Assembly: GCA_019739225.1 (NCBI GenBank) | Contig: JAHHDT010000005.1 | Coordinates: forward strand, 124,001-188,000 | Source: Aquamicrobium sp. | Lineage (GTDB): Bacteria; Pseudomonadota; Alphaproteobacteria; Rhizobiales; Rhizobiaceae | Direction of reading: 5' to 3' | DNA: 64,000 bases | Shown: positions 50,896 through 59,625 of the stretch, in pieces | How positions within the stretch are numbered: the stretch's first letter is position 1 | Layout: every line of letters starts with the position of its first letter | The notes under the pieces: generated by a model | The model's database searches: none | Told to the model about the DNA's origin: nothing | What the model saw: the letters and a program-made list of their open reading frames with translations, nothing else | Program-made: the position numbers and the translations under genes

Positions 50896-51857
50896 TGCCT
50901 GTCGCCCTCAACCTGAAAACGTTCGCGATCGCCGCTGTCATGATCCTTGGCCTTCTGGTGCCTGTATTTGTCGAAGACACCTATGTCCGCCACCTGTTCA
51001 TCATCGCGTTCATCTACGCGATCGTGGCCGCGAGCTGGGATCTAAGCCTCGGCTATGCCGGCATCTTCAACTTCGGCCACGTCGCCTTCTTCGGCATCGG
51101 CGTCTACGCGACAGGCCTGTGCGCCAAACTGCTCGGCATCGATCCGTGGATCGCGATGCTGATTGGCGGAGTGGTGGCGTCGGTGGCTGCTGCCATCGTT
51201 GCCCTGCCGGTCGTGCGGCTGCAGGGCATCTATGTCGTGCTCGTCACCTTCGCCTTCAGCCAGCTCGTGCTCCAGTTCGTCATCAGCCAGTCGCAGATCA
51301 CCGGCGGAACGCAGGGTCTGGTCCGCGTGCCGACGATCGAGCTGTTCGGCTATAATTTCCTGCGCGACTACAAGTTCGGCTACTATTACGTCGCCTTTGC
51401 GCTACTTGTGATTTCGACCCTGTGCCTGCGCTTCATCACCAGGACGGATTTCGGTCTGTCGATCCGTGCGCTGCGCGACAATGAGGATTACGGGCTGGCG
51501 CGCGGCATTCCGATCGGGCTGCAACGTCTGAAGGTGCTGGTGGCGAGCGCGTTTTTCGCTGGCATCGCGGGCGGCTTCTTCGCCATATACCTGCGCGTCG
51601 CCTCGCCGGAAGTCTTCAACTTCTCGACCATGGCCCTCATCCTGAGCATGGTTCTGGTCGGCGGCACGTCGAGCATATACGGCCCCGTCATCGCCGCTCT
51701 GGCGTTGACCTTCATTTCCGAAGGGCTCGCCAATGTCGATGGCCTCGCGGAAGGCCGTTTCATGCTGGTCGCCATTGCCATGGTGCTGGTGTTGCTGTTC
51801 TTCCCGAAGGGGCTCGTTTCGGTCTTCGGGAAACGGGCCGGAAAGTCCGGCGCCTGA
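50895..51857 (+). CDS. HAAT ABC transporter permease (LivM-like)
   Basis: This 320-residue permease has about nine helices. SWDLSLGYAGIFNFGHVAFF and FGLSIRALRDNEDYGLARGI are the LivM hallmarks, and LVGGTSSIYGPVIAALALTF is conserved near the C-terminus. The start shares one base with the preceding stop (TGATG). It ends the rightward RpiR-regulon operon; an 11-bp hairpin follows after 34 bases. Confidence 0.92.
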   Translation: MPVALNLKTFAIAAVMILGLLVPVFVEDTYVRHLFIIAFIYAIVAASWDLSLGYAGIFNFGHVAFFGIGVYATGLCAKLLGIDPWIAMLIGGVVASVAAAIVALPVVRLQGIYVVLVTFAFSQLVLQFVISQSQITGGTQGLVRVPTIELFGYNFLRDYKFGYYYVAFALLVISTLCLRFITRTDFGLSIRALRDNEDYGLARGIPIGLQRLKVLVASAFFAGIAGGFFAIYLRVASPEVFNFSTMALILSMVLVGGTSSIYGPVIAALALTFISEGLANVDGLAEGRFMLVAIAMVLVLLFFPKGLVSVFGKRAGKSGA

Positions 51858-51891
51858 AGACCGGAATTTCCGACATCCTCTGACGACAGAG

Positions 51892-51920
51892 CCGCCGGGC
51901 GGTCGATTTCCGCCCGGCGG
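51892..51920 (+). terminator. Hairpin ending the HAAT importer operon
   Basis: Arms CCGCCGGGCGG (51892-51902) and CCGCCCGGCGG (51910-51920) enclose loop TCGATTT. It lies between the last permease gene and the TetR promoter. No T-run follows, so termination efficiency is uncertain. Confidence 0.6.
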
Positions 51921-51997
51921 GGCGCGTGTTTCTGCGATCCCGCGGCCTCCTTTTCGGCATACGACGCTGTTTCTCGCCTTCGCGGACACGAAGGCCG

Positions 51998-52031
51998 TTG
52001 ACTCGCGTCAAAATTCAAACGTATGTTTGAA
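51998..52031 (+). promoter_or_regulatory. TetR promoter and overlapping operator
   Basis: TTGACT (51998-52003) and TATGTT (52022-52027) are 18 bases apart. The perfect palindrome TTCAAAC-GTAT-GTTTGAA (52014-52031) covers the -10 box. Transcription would start close to the ATG at 52034, which lacks any Shine-Dalgarno sequence, so a leaderless and autorepressed message is predicted. Confidence 0.6.
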
Positions 52032-52033
52032 AC

Positions 52034-52762
52034 ATGGAATTGAAACAGTCGTTGGGCAAATCCGAAAACACGCGCTCCCGCATCCTCGATGCGGCAGCCT
52101 CGATGTTCGCAAAGAACGGCGTGGCCAACACCACGCTGCGCGAGATCACCCGCGCAGCCAAGGTCAACATGGCAGCGGTCAACTACCACTTCGGCAGCAA
52201 GGAAGCGCTTGCCAACGCGGTGTTCCGCGACCTGGCCGAGCGCGTCAACACCAAGCGGCGCGAGGAAATCGCAAGGTGTATCGAAGCTGCTGAGGCGGCG
52301 GGCAGTTTGCCGGGCGTCGACGATCTCGTCGACATTTTCCTGGAGCCCTATGTCGGCAGGGAAGAGCCGTGGACATCCATGCTGCTCGTTCACCTGGTCA
52401 TGCTGCATCGGGTGGAGCCGACGCAGTGGACGCGCGAGATCATCGCCAGCCAGTTCGATCCGCTCGCGCGCGAATTCGTCGACGCGCTGCATCTGGCGCT
52501 GCCGGACCGCGACAAGTCGGAGCTTTACTGGCGCTACTATTTCATGCCGGGAACGGTGATCTTCGCACTCTCGGATGCACCGCGGTCGAAGCGCCTGCTC
52601 AGCCTGTCGCAGGGCGAATGCGACACGGCCCAGGCCGACGTTCTGGCCGTGCAATTGCGCCGGGTGCTCATCAACATGCTGTCGGGGCCGCCGGGCGAGC
52701 CGGTCGCGCCGGACCTGCGGGAGGCAGGTTCGGTCCGCGTGGGAGAGGCCGACCGCAACTGA
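52034..52762 (+). CDS. TetR-family transcriptional regulator
   Basis: This 242-residue regulator has the TetR helix-turn-helix at about 13-60 (RSRILDAAASMFAKNGVANT, LREITRAAKVNMAAVNYHFG, SKEALANAVF). The C-terminal ligand-binding half is all-helical and unlike characterised members, although the CerR-like C-terminal region is suggested by its length. A perfect palindrome overlaps its own promoter, indicating autorepression. It is followed after 30 bases by the TRAP importer genes on the same strand, which are its probable targets. The ligand may be the imported carboxylate or a CoA-like intermediate; this is not shown. Confidence 0.9.
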   Translation: MELKQSLGKSENTRSRILDAAASMFAKNGVANTTLREITRAAKVNMAAVNYHFGSKEALANAVFRDLAERVNTKRREEIARCIEAAEAAGSLPGVDDLVDIFLEPYVGREEPWTSMLLVHLVMLHRVEPTQWTREIIASQFDPLAREFVDALHLALPDRDKSELYWRYYFMPGTVIFALSDAPRSKRLLSLSQGECDTAQADVLAVQLRRVLINMLSGPPGEPVAPDLREAGSVRVGEADRN

Positions 52763-52792
52763 AATCACGAACCAACTCTACGGGAGGAAGAC

Positions 52793-53863
52793 ATGAGAAC
52801 TATTGCTGCCGTTTCGGCAGCCGCTGTCATGGCGGCTGCAGCGTCGTGGCCACAGGGCGCGGCCGCTGATGACTTTTCGTTCACCGTCGTGGCGGGTCAC
52901 CCGCCGATCACGGCCGGCGTCGCCGCAATCCGCGACTTCTTCATCCCCGAGGTGAACCGTCGTCTCGAGGAAGCTGGCGGCAACCACACGATCACCTGGA
53001 ACGAAGCCTACGCCGGCGCGCTTGCCGACGTGCAGGGCGTTCTGGAAGCTGTCGAAGGCGGTGTCGGTGATTTCGGTTACGTTCCGCACCTTTTCGAAGC
53101 CGACAAGCTTCCGCTCGAGCAGATCACCTATGTCACGCCGTTCGGCTCGGCGGACCTGAAGACCATGATGCGCCTCGTTCGCGACCTGCACGACGAGGTT
53201 CCCGAGATGGCGCAGGCCTGGCGGGACAACAACCAGCTCATGCTCGCCGCCGTCGGCGTCGACACCTATCACCTGGCCACGACCTTTCCGGTCGAGTCCG
53301 TCGCCGACATCAGCGGACGCAAGCTGTCGACCGCGGGGCTGCAGACCAACTGGCTGCGCGGTACGGGCGCCGTGCCGGTCGCCGGCGCGCTGCCGGACTA
53401 CTACAACGCCATCCAGACCGGCTTGACCGAAGGAACCGTGACGTTCGGATCGGCGATGGCGCCCTACAAGTTCTTTGAGGTCGCACCGCACATCACCAAG
53501 GTGAATTTCGGCGCCCAGTCGGCATCGGCGCTCACCGTCAATCTCGATGTCTGGGAGAGCCTGCCCGACGACATCAAGGAGATCATCCAGCAGGTTGCGA
53601 TCGAGTATCAGGACTACGCCGCAGACAACTACACCAACAGCGCCGAAAAGAGCCTGACAATCGCCGCCGAGGGCGGTGCCGAGATCAAGGAAGCGTCCGA
53701 CGAGATGCGCGCCGGTTTCGCCAATGCCATGCCGAACATCGCGCTGGAATGGGCGAAGTCGCTGGACGATCGCGGCGTTCCCGGCACCAAGGCGCTTGAA
53801 GCCTATCTGCGCCTGTCGGAGGAAGCCGGCGTCAGCTTCTCCCGCAACTGGCTGGCTGAATAG
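52793..53863 (+). CDS. TRAP transporter substrate-binding protein (DctP family)
   Basis: This 356-residue periplasmic protein has a Sec signal ending QGAAA|DDF. Family features include GGVGDFGYVPHLFEADKLPL, SGRKLSTAGLQTNWLRGTGA (with the region holding the carboxylate-binding Arg) and VNLDVWESLPDDIKEIIQ, the highly conserved DctP end block. It delivers a carboxylate to the DctQM membrane unit using a sodium gradient. GGGAGGAAG precedes the ATG. It begins 30 bases after the TetR gene and ends eight bases before dctQ. The ligand is unknown. Confidence 0.9.
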   Translation: MRTIAAVSAAAVMAAAASWPQGAAADDFSFTVVAGHPPITAGVAAIRDFFIPEVNRRLEEAGGNHTITWNEAYAGALADVQGVLEAVEGGVGDFGYVPHLFEADKLPLEQITYVTPFGSADLKTMMRLVRDLHDEVPEMAQAWRDNNQLMLAAVGVDTYHLATTFPVESVADISGRKLSTAGLQTNWLRGTGAVPVAGALPDYYNAIQTGLTEGTVTFGSAMAPYKFFEVAPHITKVNFGAQSASALTVNLDVWESLPDDIKEIIQQVAIEYQDYAADNYTNSAEKSLTIAAEGGAEIKEASDEMRAGFANAMPNIALEWAKSLDDRGVPGTKALEAYLRLSEEAGVSFSRNWLAE

Positions 53864-53871
53864 GCATCGAC

Positions 53872-54444
53872 ATGAGCAAGGATCTGTTCGCGGGGGAACC
53901 CTCCGCGACAGGTTCGCCGTTGCGGCGAACCTCACCTTTAGGTCGGGTAACCGAGGCGTTTTCGGCAGTCGGAACATTGATGATCGTGGGCATCATGGTC
54001 CTCATCAATTCCGACGTGGCGATGCGCTATCTCTTCAACCAGCCGATACCCGGCGTGGCCGAGATCGTTTCGGCCTCGATCGTCACCATCATCTTCCTGC
54101 AGCTCCCCGACTGCATCCGCAGTGATCGCATGATCCGTTCCGATATGTGGATCGAGCGGCTGACCCGCCAGCGTCCCGGTGTGGCCATGGCGATGGAGAC
54201 GCTCTTCAACGCCGCCGGAACGCTGATGCTCGCCCTGCTTGTCTATTACGTCTACCCCAAGGTCGCACGCGCCTACACGGCCGGCCACACGATCGGCGTC
54301 TACGGCGTCTTCCTCGCGCCGATCTGGCCATTCTACGCGGGTGTGCTGTTCGGGGCGGCCCTGGCGACCGTGGAATATGCCGTGAAGACCATCCATTGCA
54401 TGCGGCGGCTGATCTCCGGTCCGGCCTCGGGAGGCGCAGCATGA
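53872..54444 (+). CDS. TRAP transporter small permease (DctQ family)
   Basis: This 190-residue inner-membrane protein has four helices, as DctQ proteins do. IPGVAEIVSASIVTIIFLQL and the segment NSDVAMRYLFNQPI ahead of it ('..D...RY.fn.p..g..E') are the family hallmarks. The N-terminal 30 residues are polar and probably cytoplasmic. It partners DctM. The stop overlaps the dctM ATG by four bases. Confidence 0.88.
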   Translation: MSKDLFAGEPSATGSPLRRTSPLGRVTEAFSAVGTLMIVGIMVLINSDVAMRYLFNQPIPGVAEIVSASIVTIIFLQLPDCIRSDRMIRSDMWIERLTRQRPGVAMAMETLFNAAGTLMLALLVYYVYPKVARAYTAGHTIGVYGVFLAPIWPFYAGVLFGAALATVEYAVKTIHCMRRLISGPASGGAA

Positions 54445-55760
54445 GCAATCTTCAGATCGGCCTGATGTCGATCGTCCTCATCCTCGTCCTGATCCAATCC
54501 GGCCTGCATGTGGCGATCGCGCTGGCGGCAGTCTCCTTTTTCAGTGTCGCCCTGATCCGTGGGAATTTCGACGTTGCAGGGACGTTCCTGTCACTGGCCG
54601 CGCTCGAAAGCGTCGCGCGCTACTCGTTCGGGGTCATTCCGCTCTTCGTTCTGATGGGGCTTCTGGTCGGCATTTCTGGGCTGGGCCGCGATGTCTTCGA
54701 GGTCGCCGGACAACTGTTCCGGAGGCTGACGGGCGGGCTCGGCATTGCCACCGTTTTCGCCAATGCCGTCTTTGCCGCGGTCAACGGGACCAGCATCGCG
54801 TCGGCTTCCGTATTCACGCGCATCGCCGTGCCGGAACTTCTGCGGTCGGGTTACACGCGCCGCTTCTCCGTCGGCGTGGTTGCCGGGTCGTCGGTGCTTG
54901 GCATGCTGATCCCGCCGAGCCTGCTGCTGATCCTCTACGGCATCATCGCGGAGGTCTCGATCGGCGATCTCTTCACCGCCGGCATCCTGCCGGGCATCGT
55001 CCTCTCCCTGCTCTTCGTGGCGACGATCCTGCTTCTGGCGAAGTTCAGGCCCGGCTTCGTACTGGCCAAGCCTGAGGAAGGCGCCAGAAGCCTCGTCGCC
55101 GACGATCTTTCGCCATCGCAGATGATCGGCAAATCGGCGCCGGTCGTGCTTCTGATCGTCATCGTGCTCGGCGGCATCTATGGCGGGGTCTTCACGCCGA
55201 CGGAGGCGGGCGCGGTCGGCGCGCTGGCGGCACTCGTCATCAGCATCACGCGTCGCAGCCTGGGCTGGCGGCAGTTCTGGGGCCTTCTCGTCGAAACGGG
55301 CAGGGTAACGGCGGCAATCACCTTCCTGATCGTCGCGGCTCACATGTATGCCAGGCTGCTGGCGCTTTCCGGCCTGCCCAGCCAGATGAACGCGCTGATC
55401 CAGCATTACGAGTTGGGCCTGTTCGCGGTGATGGCTTTGTACCTGTTGGCCATCATAGCGCTTGGCACCATCCTCGATTCGTCGTCGATCATGCTGATCG
55501 TGCTGCCGCTAATCCTGCCGATCATGGCCAGCTTTCAGGTCGATCTGATCTGGTTCGGCATCCTGACCATCATAGCCGTCGAGGTCGGCCTGCTGACGCC
55601 GCCGCTTGGCATCGCCTGCTTCGTCATCAAGGCCAATCTGGAAAAGCTCGACATCCCTCTCAACGTCATCTTCGCCGGCGCGTTTCCGTTCGTCGTCGCG
55701 ATGCTCGTCATGATCGGTCTGGTGCTGCTGATACCGCAGCTTGCGACCGCTCTTCTGTAA
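54441..55760 (+). CDS. TRAP transporter large permease (DctM family)
   Basis: This 439-residue membrane protein has about 12 helices. FGVIPLFVLMGLLVGISGLG, FAAVNGTSIASASVFTRIAV, SSVLGMLIPPSLLLILYG, YGGVFTPTEAGAVGALAAL and EVGLLTPPLGIACFVIK are the expected DctM blocks. It forms the sodium-driven translocation pathway. It overlaps dctQ and is followed after 21 bases by the metallo-hydrolase gene, so import and first-step catabolism are in one operon. Confidence 0.93.
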   Translation: MSNLQIGLMSIVLILVLIQSGLHVAIALAAVSFFSVALIRGNFDVAGTFLSLAALESVARYSFGVIPLFVLMGLLVGISGLGRDVFEVAGQLFRRLTGGLGIATVFANAVFAAVNGTSIASASVFTRIAVPELLRSGYTRRFSVGVVAGSSVLGMLIPPSLLLILYGIIAEVSIGDLFTAGILPGIVLSLLFVATILLLAKFRPGFVLAKPEEGARSLVADDLSPSQMIGKSAPVVLLIVIVLGGIYGGVFTPTEAGAVGALAALVISITRRSLGWRQFWGLLVETGRVTAAITFLIVAAHMYARLLALSGLPSQMNALIQHYELGLFAVMALYLLAIIALGTILDSSSIMLIVLPLILPIMASFQVDLIWFGILTIIAVEVGLLTPPLGIACFVIKANLEKLDIPLNVIFAGAFPFVVAMLVMIGLVLLIPQLATALL

Positions 55761-55781
55761 AAATACGAAAAGGCAATTCGC

Positions 55782-56780
55782 ATGTCGCAACGCGCATTTC
55801 GCAAGGGTGTGGAGGATCTCGGCAACGGCCTCCTCGCCTATGTCCAGCCCGATGGTTCGTGGGGCTGGAGCAACGCCGGCCTCATAACCGACGGCGACCG
55901 CAGTCTGCTGGTGGATACGCTGTTCACGCTCGATCTCACGCGGGAGATGCTCGGCGCCTTCCGCGACGCCACGCCGGCAGCCAGGCATATCGACACGCTG
56001 GTCAACACCCACGCCAATGGCGATCACACCTTCGGCAACCAGCTTGTCGAGGGCGCGCGCATCGTCGCGTCGGCCGCTTGCCTCGAAGAGATGCGGGAGC
56101 GTCCGCCGGAGCAGTTTCGCGACACCATGCAACGGTGGCGCGAGAACGGCGAGGCCGGCCGCTTCATGCATGAGGTGATGGGCGCCCATTTCGATTTCTC
56201 CGGCATCGTCTTCACGCCGCCGGACACGACCTTCAGTGGCCGCACGGACGTGATGGTCGGCGACACGCAGGTGGAACTGCACGAATTCGGCCCCGCCCAC
56301 ACGCGTGGCGATATCGTCGCCTATGTTCCGTCGGCGAAGACCGTCTTCACCGGCGATCTTTTGTTCTCCGAGGGGCACCCCATCCTCTGGGCAGGACCGG
56401 TCGGCAACTGGATCGATGCGTGCGAGGCGATACTCGGCTGGGATGTTGATATCGTCGTGCCGGGCCACGGGCCTGTCGGCGACAAGCAGGCGCTGCGCGC
56501 GATGCGCGACTACCTCGTCTACACCCGCGACGCGGCCAAGGCGCGTTACGAAGCGGGCATGAACTATGCCGACGCGGCCTGGGACATCGCCTTCGATGCG
56601 TATGATAGCTGGCTCGACCGCGAACGTGTCGTGGTCAATGTCGCGCAGATCTATCGCGAGCTCTCCGGCGGCCGCATCGCGCCGGAACGAACCGAGCTGC
56701 AGAAACTGATGGGACGGTATCGCGCCGGCGCTCGGTCCCCGAACGAGGCCCCCGCCTGCAACTGCGGCCACGACCACTAG
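55782..56780 (+). CDS. Metallo-beta-lactamase-fold hydrolase with HxNxDH motif
   Basis: This 332-residue MBL-fold protein has the core motif NTHANGDHTFGNQL: H77, D81 and H82 are present, but the second His of the usual HxHxDH is N79. Further ligands are in FGPAHTRGDI, VFTGDLLFSEG and VVPGHGPVG. The 'HANGDH' form is a recognised MBL subgroup with unclear substrates. The C-terminus ends CNCGHDH, a Cys/His-rich tail that may bind an extra metal. It lies 21 bases after dctM and eight bases before the GST gene. It probably hydrolyses an ester, lactone or thioester of the imported carboxylate; the substrate is unknown. Confidence 0.85.
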   Translation: MSQRAFRKGVEDLGNGLLAYVQPDGSWGWSNAGLITDGDRSLLVDTLFTLDLTREMLGAFRDATPAARHIDTLVNTHANGDHTFGNQLVEGARIVASAACLEEMRERPPEQFRDTMQRWRENGEAGRFMHEVMGAHFDFSGIVFTPPDTTFSGRTDVMVGDTQVELHEFGPAHTRGDIVAYVPSAKTVFTGDLLFSEGHPILWAGPVGNWIDACEAILGWDVDIVVPGHGPVGDKQALRAMRDYLVYTRDAAKARYEAGMNYADAAWDIAFDAYDSWLDRERVVVNVAQIYRELSGGRIAPERTELQKLMGRYRAGARSPNEAPACNCGHDH

Positions 56781-56788
56781 GTGCATCG

Positions 56789-57538
56789 ATGATCGAGCTT
56801 CTCAACAACGCCTATTCGACCTGCAGCCAGAAGGTGCGCCTGTGCCTTCATGAGAAGGGCCTGCCCTTCACGGATACGCAGATCGACTTCCGCAAGAACG
56901 AGCACCTTGCGCCGGACTATCTCGCACTCAACCCGAACGGCGTCGTGCCGACCCTCGTCCATGACGGGCAGCCCATCCTCGATTCATCGGTCATCATGGA
57001 GTATCTCGATGAGGTGTTTCCGCAGGTGCCGCTGTCGCCGGACAGTCCGGTCGGTCGTGCCGACATGCGGGCATGGCTGCGCTATTTCGAGGAAGTGCCG
57101 ACAGCGGCGATCCGCGTGCCGTCGTTCTCGCAGGTTTTCGTGCGCCACTTCGCCGATCTGACGGACGAGCAGTTTGGTGCCGAAGCCAAGGCGCGGCCGT
57201 TGCGCACTCACTTCTACCAGAAGATGGGACGCACCGGTTTCTCGAATGATGAGGTCGAGGCGTCCTTCAATGCGCTCGCGCAGACGATCGCGCGCATGCA
57301 GAAGCGGCTCGCCGGCGATGTCTGGCTTTGCGGCGACGCTCTGACGCTTGCCGACATCTGCGTCTATCCGACCTTCGATCGTATGGCCGATCTAGGCCAC
57401 GCGGCGATGTGGTCGGAAGCGCCCGACGTTGGTCGCTGGTTCGCCGCCATGCGCGCGCGTCCCGCCAATGCGGCAACTTACTACCAAGGAAGCCGCCTCT
57501 CGCACCGTTATCCCGAACTGCAGGAAGTCGCGCTATGA
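56789..57538 (+). CDS. Glutathione S-transferase family protein
   Basis: This 249-residue protein has an N-terminal thioredoxin fold (IELLNNAYSTCSQKVRLCLH with the active-site STCS region, NPNGVVPTLV with the cis-proline, and ILDSSVIMEYLDE binding the gamma-glutamyl group). The all-helical C-terminal domain contains LAGDVWLCGDALTLADICVY. The STCSQKVRL start resembles zeta, maleylacetoacetate isomerase or beta-etherase-type GSTs, not detoxifying classes. Being followed by a fumarylacetoacetase-family gene (four-base overlap) favours an isomerase or cleavage role in a ring- or acid-degradation pathway. Confidence 0.88.
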   Translation: MIELLNNAYSTCSQKVRLCLHEKGLPFTDTQIDFRKNEHLAPDYLALNPNGVVPTLVHDGQPILDSSVIMEYLDEVFPQVPLSPDSPVGRADMRAWLRYFEEVPTAAIRVPSFSQVFVRHFADLTDEQFGAEAKARPLRTHFYQKMGRTGFSNDEVEASFNALAQTIARMQKRLAGDVWLCGDALTLADICVYPTFDRMADLGHAAMWSEAPDVGRWFAAMRARPANAATYYQGSRLSHRYPELQEVAL

Positions 57539-58482
57539 AGCTGGTCACGTTCAGTCTCCAGGGTGAAGAACGCCAGCGCATCGGCGCGGTGCTCGATGAA
57601 AGCGGAGCCGTCTGCGAATTTGCCGCGTCCGCTGCTCCTCATTTCGGCTCCATGCTTGCGCTGATCGACGCTGGCGAGCGCGGGCTCGAGGAAGCTCGCG
57701 GGGTACTTTCGAAGCGGGAAAACGTTCACGAAGCCGGGGGAGTGCGCCTGCTCGCACCCGTCCCCGAACCTCGCCAGATGCGCGACGCCTTGTGCTTTGA
57801 AAAGCACCTCCGGCAGGCGCGCGCCAACCGCCATCTCTTCGGCTTCGAAGGGTTTCCGCGCGATCCGGCCAAGGTCGACGTGCCGGCGGTCTGGTACGAG
57901 CAGCCGATCTACTACAAGGCAAACCGCTTCTCGGTCGTGGGGCCGGACGTGGACGTGATCGTGCCCCGCGGCGAGACGCGCTTCGACTACGAACTCGAAC
58001 TCGGCGTATTCCTGTCGCAAAAGGGCAAGGACATCCGCCCGGAGGACGCGTACGACCACATTTTCGGCTACTGCATCTTCAATGACTTCACCGCCCGTAC
58101 CGCGCAGCTTCGCGAAATGACGGGCCAGCTCGGCCCGGCGAAGGGCAAGGATTTCGATACCGGCAACGCGATGGGTCCTTGGCTCGTCACGGCCGACGAG
58201 ATCGACGACCCGCACAATCTGACGATGACGGCGCGGATCAACGGCGAGGAGTGGTCGCGCGGCAACTCCGGCGAAATGCACCACAAGTTTCCGGCGGTTT
58301 TGGCACACATATCAAGCGACGAGACCCTCCATGCCGGCGAATTCATCGGTTCAGGAACCGTCGGCAGCGGCTGCGGGCTGGAACTCGGCCGGTTCCTGAA
58401 GCATGGAGACCTGGTCGAGCTGGAAATCGAGGGTCTGGGCACCCTCAGAAACAGGGTGGTCGATCGCAGCGCCAGCGTTTGA
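57535..58482 (+). CDS. Fumarylacetoacetate hydrolase (FAH)-family protein
   Basis: This 315-residue enzyme has the FAH C-terminal domain: QPIYYKANRFSVVGPDVDVI, metal-binding Glu residues in FDYELELGVFL, ENDFTAR-like FNDFTARTAQ, GKDFDTGNAMGPWLVTADEI and IGSGTVGSGCGLELGRFL. Members hydrolyse C-C bonds of fumarylacetoacetate or acylpyruvates, or decarboxylate or tautomerise oxaloacetate-like acids. The start overlaps the GST stop, so GST and FAH are co-made, as in gentisate and homogentisate routes; no ring-cleaving dioxygenase is present here. It ends the TetR-TRAP operon and converges on the Gfo/Idh gene after 22 bases. Confidence 0.88.
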   Translation: MKLVTFSLQGEERQRIGAVLDESGAVCEFAASAAPHFGSMLALIDAGERGLEEARGVLSKRENVHEAGGVRLLAPVPEPRQMRDALCFEKHLRQARANRHLFGFEGFPRDPAKVDVPAVWYEQPIYYKANRFSVVGPDVDVIVPRGETRFDYELELGVFLSQKGKDIRPEDAYDHIFGYCIFNDFTARTAQLREMTGQLGPAKGKDFDTGNAMGPWLVTADEIDDPHNLTMTARINGEEWSRGNSGEMHHKFPAVLAHISSDETLHAGEFIGSGTVGSGCGLELGRFLKHGDLVELEIEGLGTLRNRVVDRSASV

Positions 58483-58504
58483 CGTCTGCCGGTCTGCAAG
58501 GTAA

Positions 58505-59617
58505 TCAGGACAACCTCTGGGCCATCGGATCGGCTATCGCGATGCCCTCGCGGGCCGAGCGCTGCGCAGCCATGCCCATGGCGACGGCGCGCCAGCCGTC
58601 ATCCAGCGTCACCTCGACACGACCCTTGCCCCGCAGCGCCGCGCAGAAACGCTGGTGCTGGTAGAAGGTCGAGCCGTTGTGGTCGCCTGCTTCCAGAAGA
58701 GTAGGGTCGACTGGCAATTCGAACGTGTAGGGCGTGTCAGGCCGGCGGGGGCTCACCGTAACCAGCGGCACAGGGGCAGGCCCGGCCTGCGGCGGCCAGA
58801 AGCGGGTTGGTCCGGGTACCAGGCATTCGATCTTGCCTCCCGCGCCCACCGCGCAAATCTCCTCCTGATAGCGGCTGCCGTCAGCGAACATGCACAGTTC
58901 CAGCATCGCACGTGCGCCGCTCGCGAAGTCGACCAGCACATAGCCGTTGTCCCATATGTCCGGCACCTCGCCGCCATAGCGCTCGTCGAGATGGTTCACC
59001 GCCTGCCCGGCGGACGCCATTACCCGCACCGGTTCGGAGCGCAGGATGAGGCGCATCAGATCGAAGAAGTGACAGCACTTTTCGACGAAGGTTCCGCCCG
59101 AGGTCCGGTTGAAGCGGTTCCAGGCGCCCACTTTCTCCAGGAAAGGATAGCGGTGTTCGCGGATCGTCAGCATGCGGATGCCGCCGGTCGAGGCTTCCGC
59201 CTCGGCGATGAACTTAGCCACCGGCGGCATGTAGCGATATTCCATCGCGACCCACACGGGCGCCGGATAGCCGGCGGCGAAAGCCCGCATGGCTTCGGCC
59301 TCGTCCTGATCGATGAAGAGCGGCTTTTCGACCATCAGCGGCAGCGCTCTCGTTGCGGCGATCTCACGCAACTGTGCCGAATGCAAATGGTTGGGGCTTG
59401 CGATGAGCACGCAGTCGAGCTCGGGACGAGCGAGCAGTTCCGACAGCGAGCTGACAAGCACCGCCTTGGGTGCGAGCGAGGCTGCGATGGCGCGCATCGC
59501 CGGATCCGGCTCGAAGATCGCGACCACGTCGGCATCCGGCAGCAGCGCAATGTTGCGCAGATGCTCCTGCCCCATCATGCCGCATCCGACGACGCCGTAG
59601 GAGATATGCCGGCCCAT
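58505..59617 (-). CDS. Gfo/Idh/MocA-family NAD(P)-dependent oxidoreductase
   Basis: This 370-residue enzyme has an N-terminal Rossmann fold (YGVVGCGMMGQEHLRNIALL, IASPNHLHSAQLREIA), the conserved MVEKPLFIDQDEA with the catalytic EKP Lys, and a C-terminal domain with GGTFVEKCCHFFDLMRLIL carrying the substrate His/Asp. Members oxidise or reduce sugars, inositols or sugar acids. It is the second gene of a leftward pair, eight bases after GntR, and is divergent from the monooxygenase operon. It may oxidise the sugar product of that operon, but this is inference. Confidence 0.9.
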   Translation of the reverse strand: MGRHISYGVVGCGMMGQEHLRNIALLPDADVVAIFEPDPAMRAIAASLAPKAVLVSSLSELLARPELDCVLIASPNHLHSAQLREIAATRALPLMVEKPLFIDQDEAEAMRAFAAGYPAPVWVAMEYRYMPPVAKFIAEAEASTGGIRMLTIREHRYPFLEKVGAWNRFNRTSGGTFVEKCCHFFDLMRLILRSEPVRVMASAGQAVNHLDERYGGEVPDIWDNGYVLVDFASGARAMLELCMFADGSRYQEEICAVGAGGKIECLVPGPTRFWPPQAGPAPVPLVTVSPRRPDTPYTFELPVDPTLLEAGDHNGSTFYQHQRFCAALRGKGRVEVTLDDGWRAVAMGMAAQRSAREGIAIADPMAQRLS

Positions 59618-59625
59618 GCTTGTTC

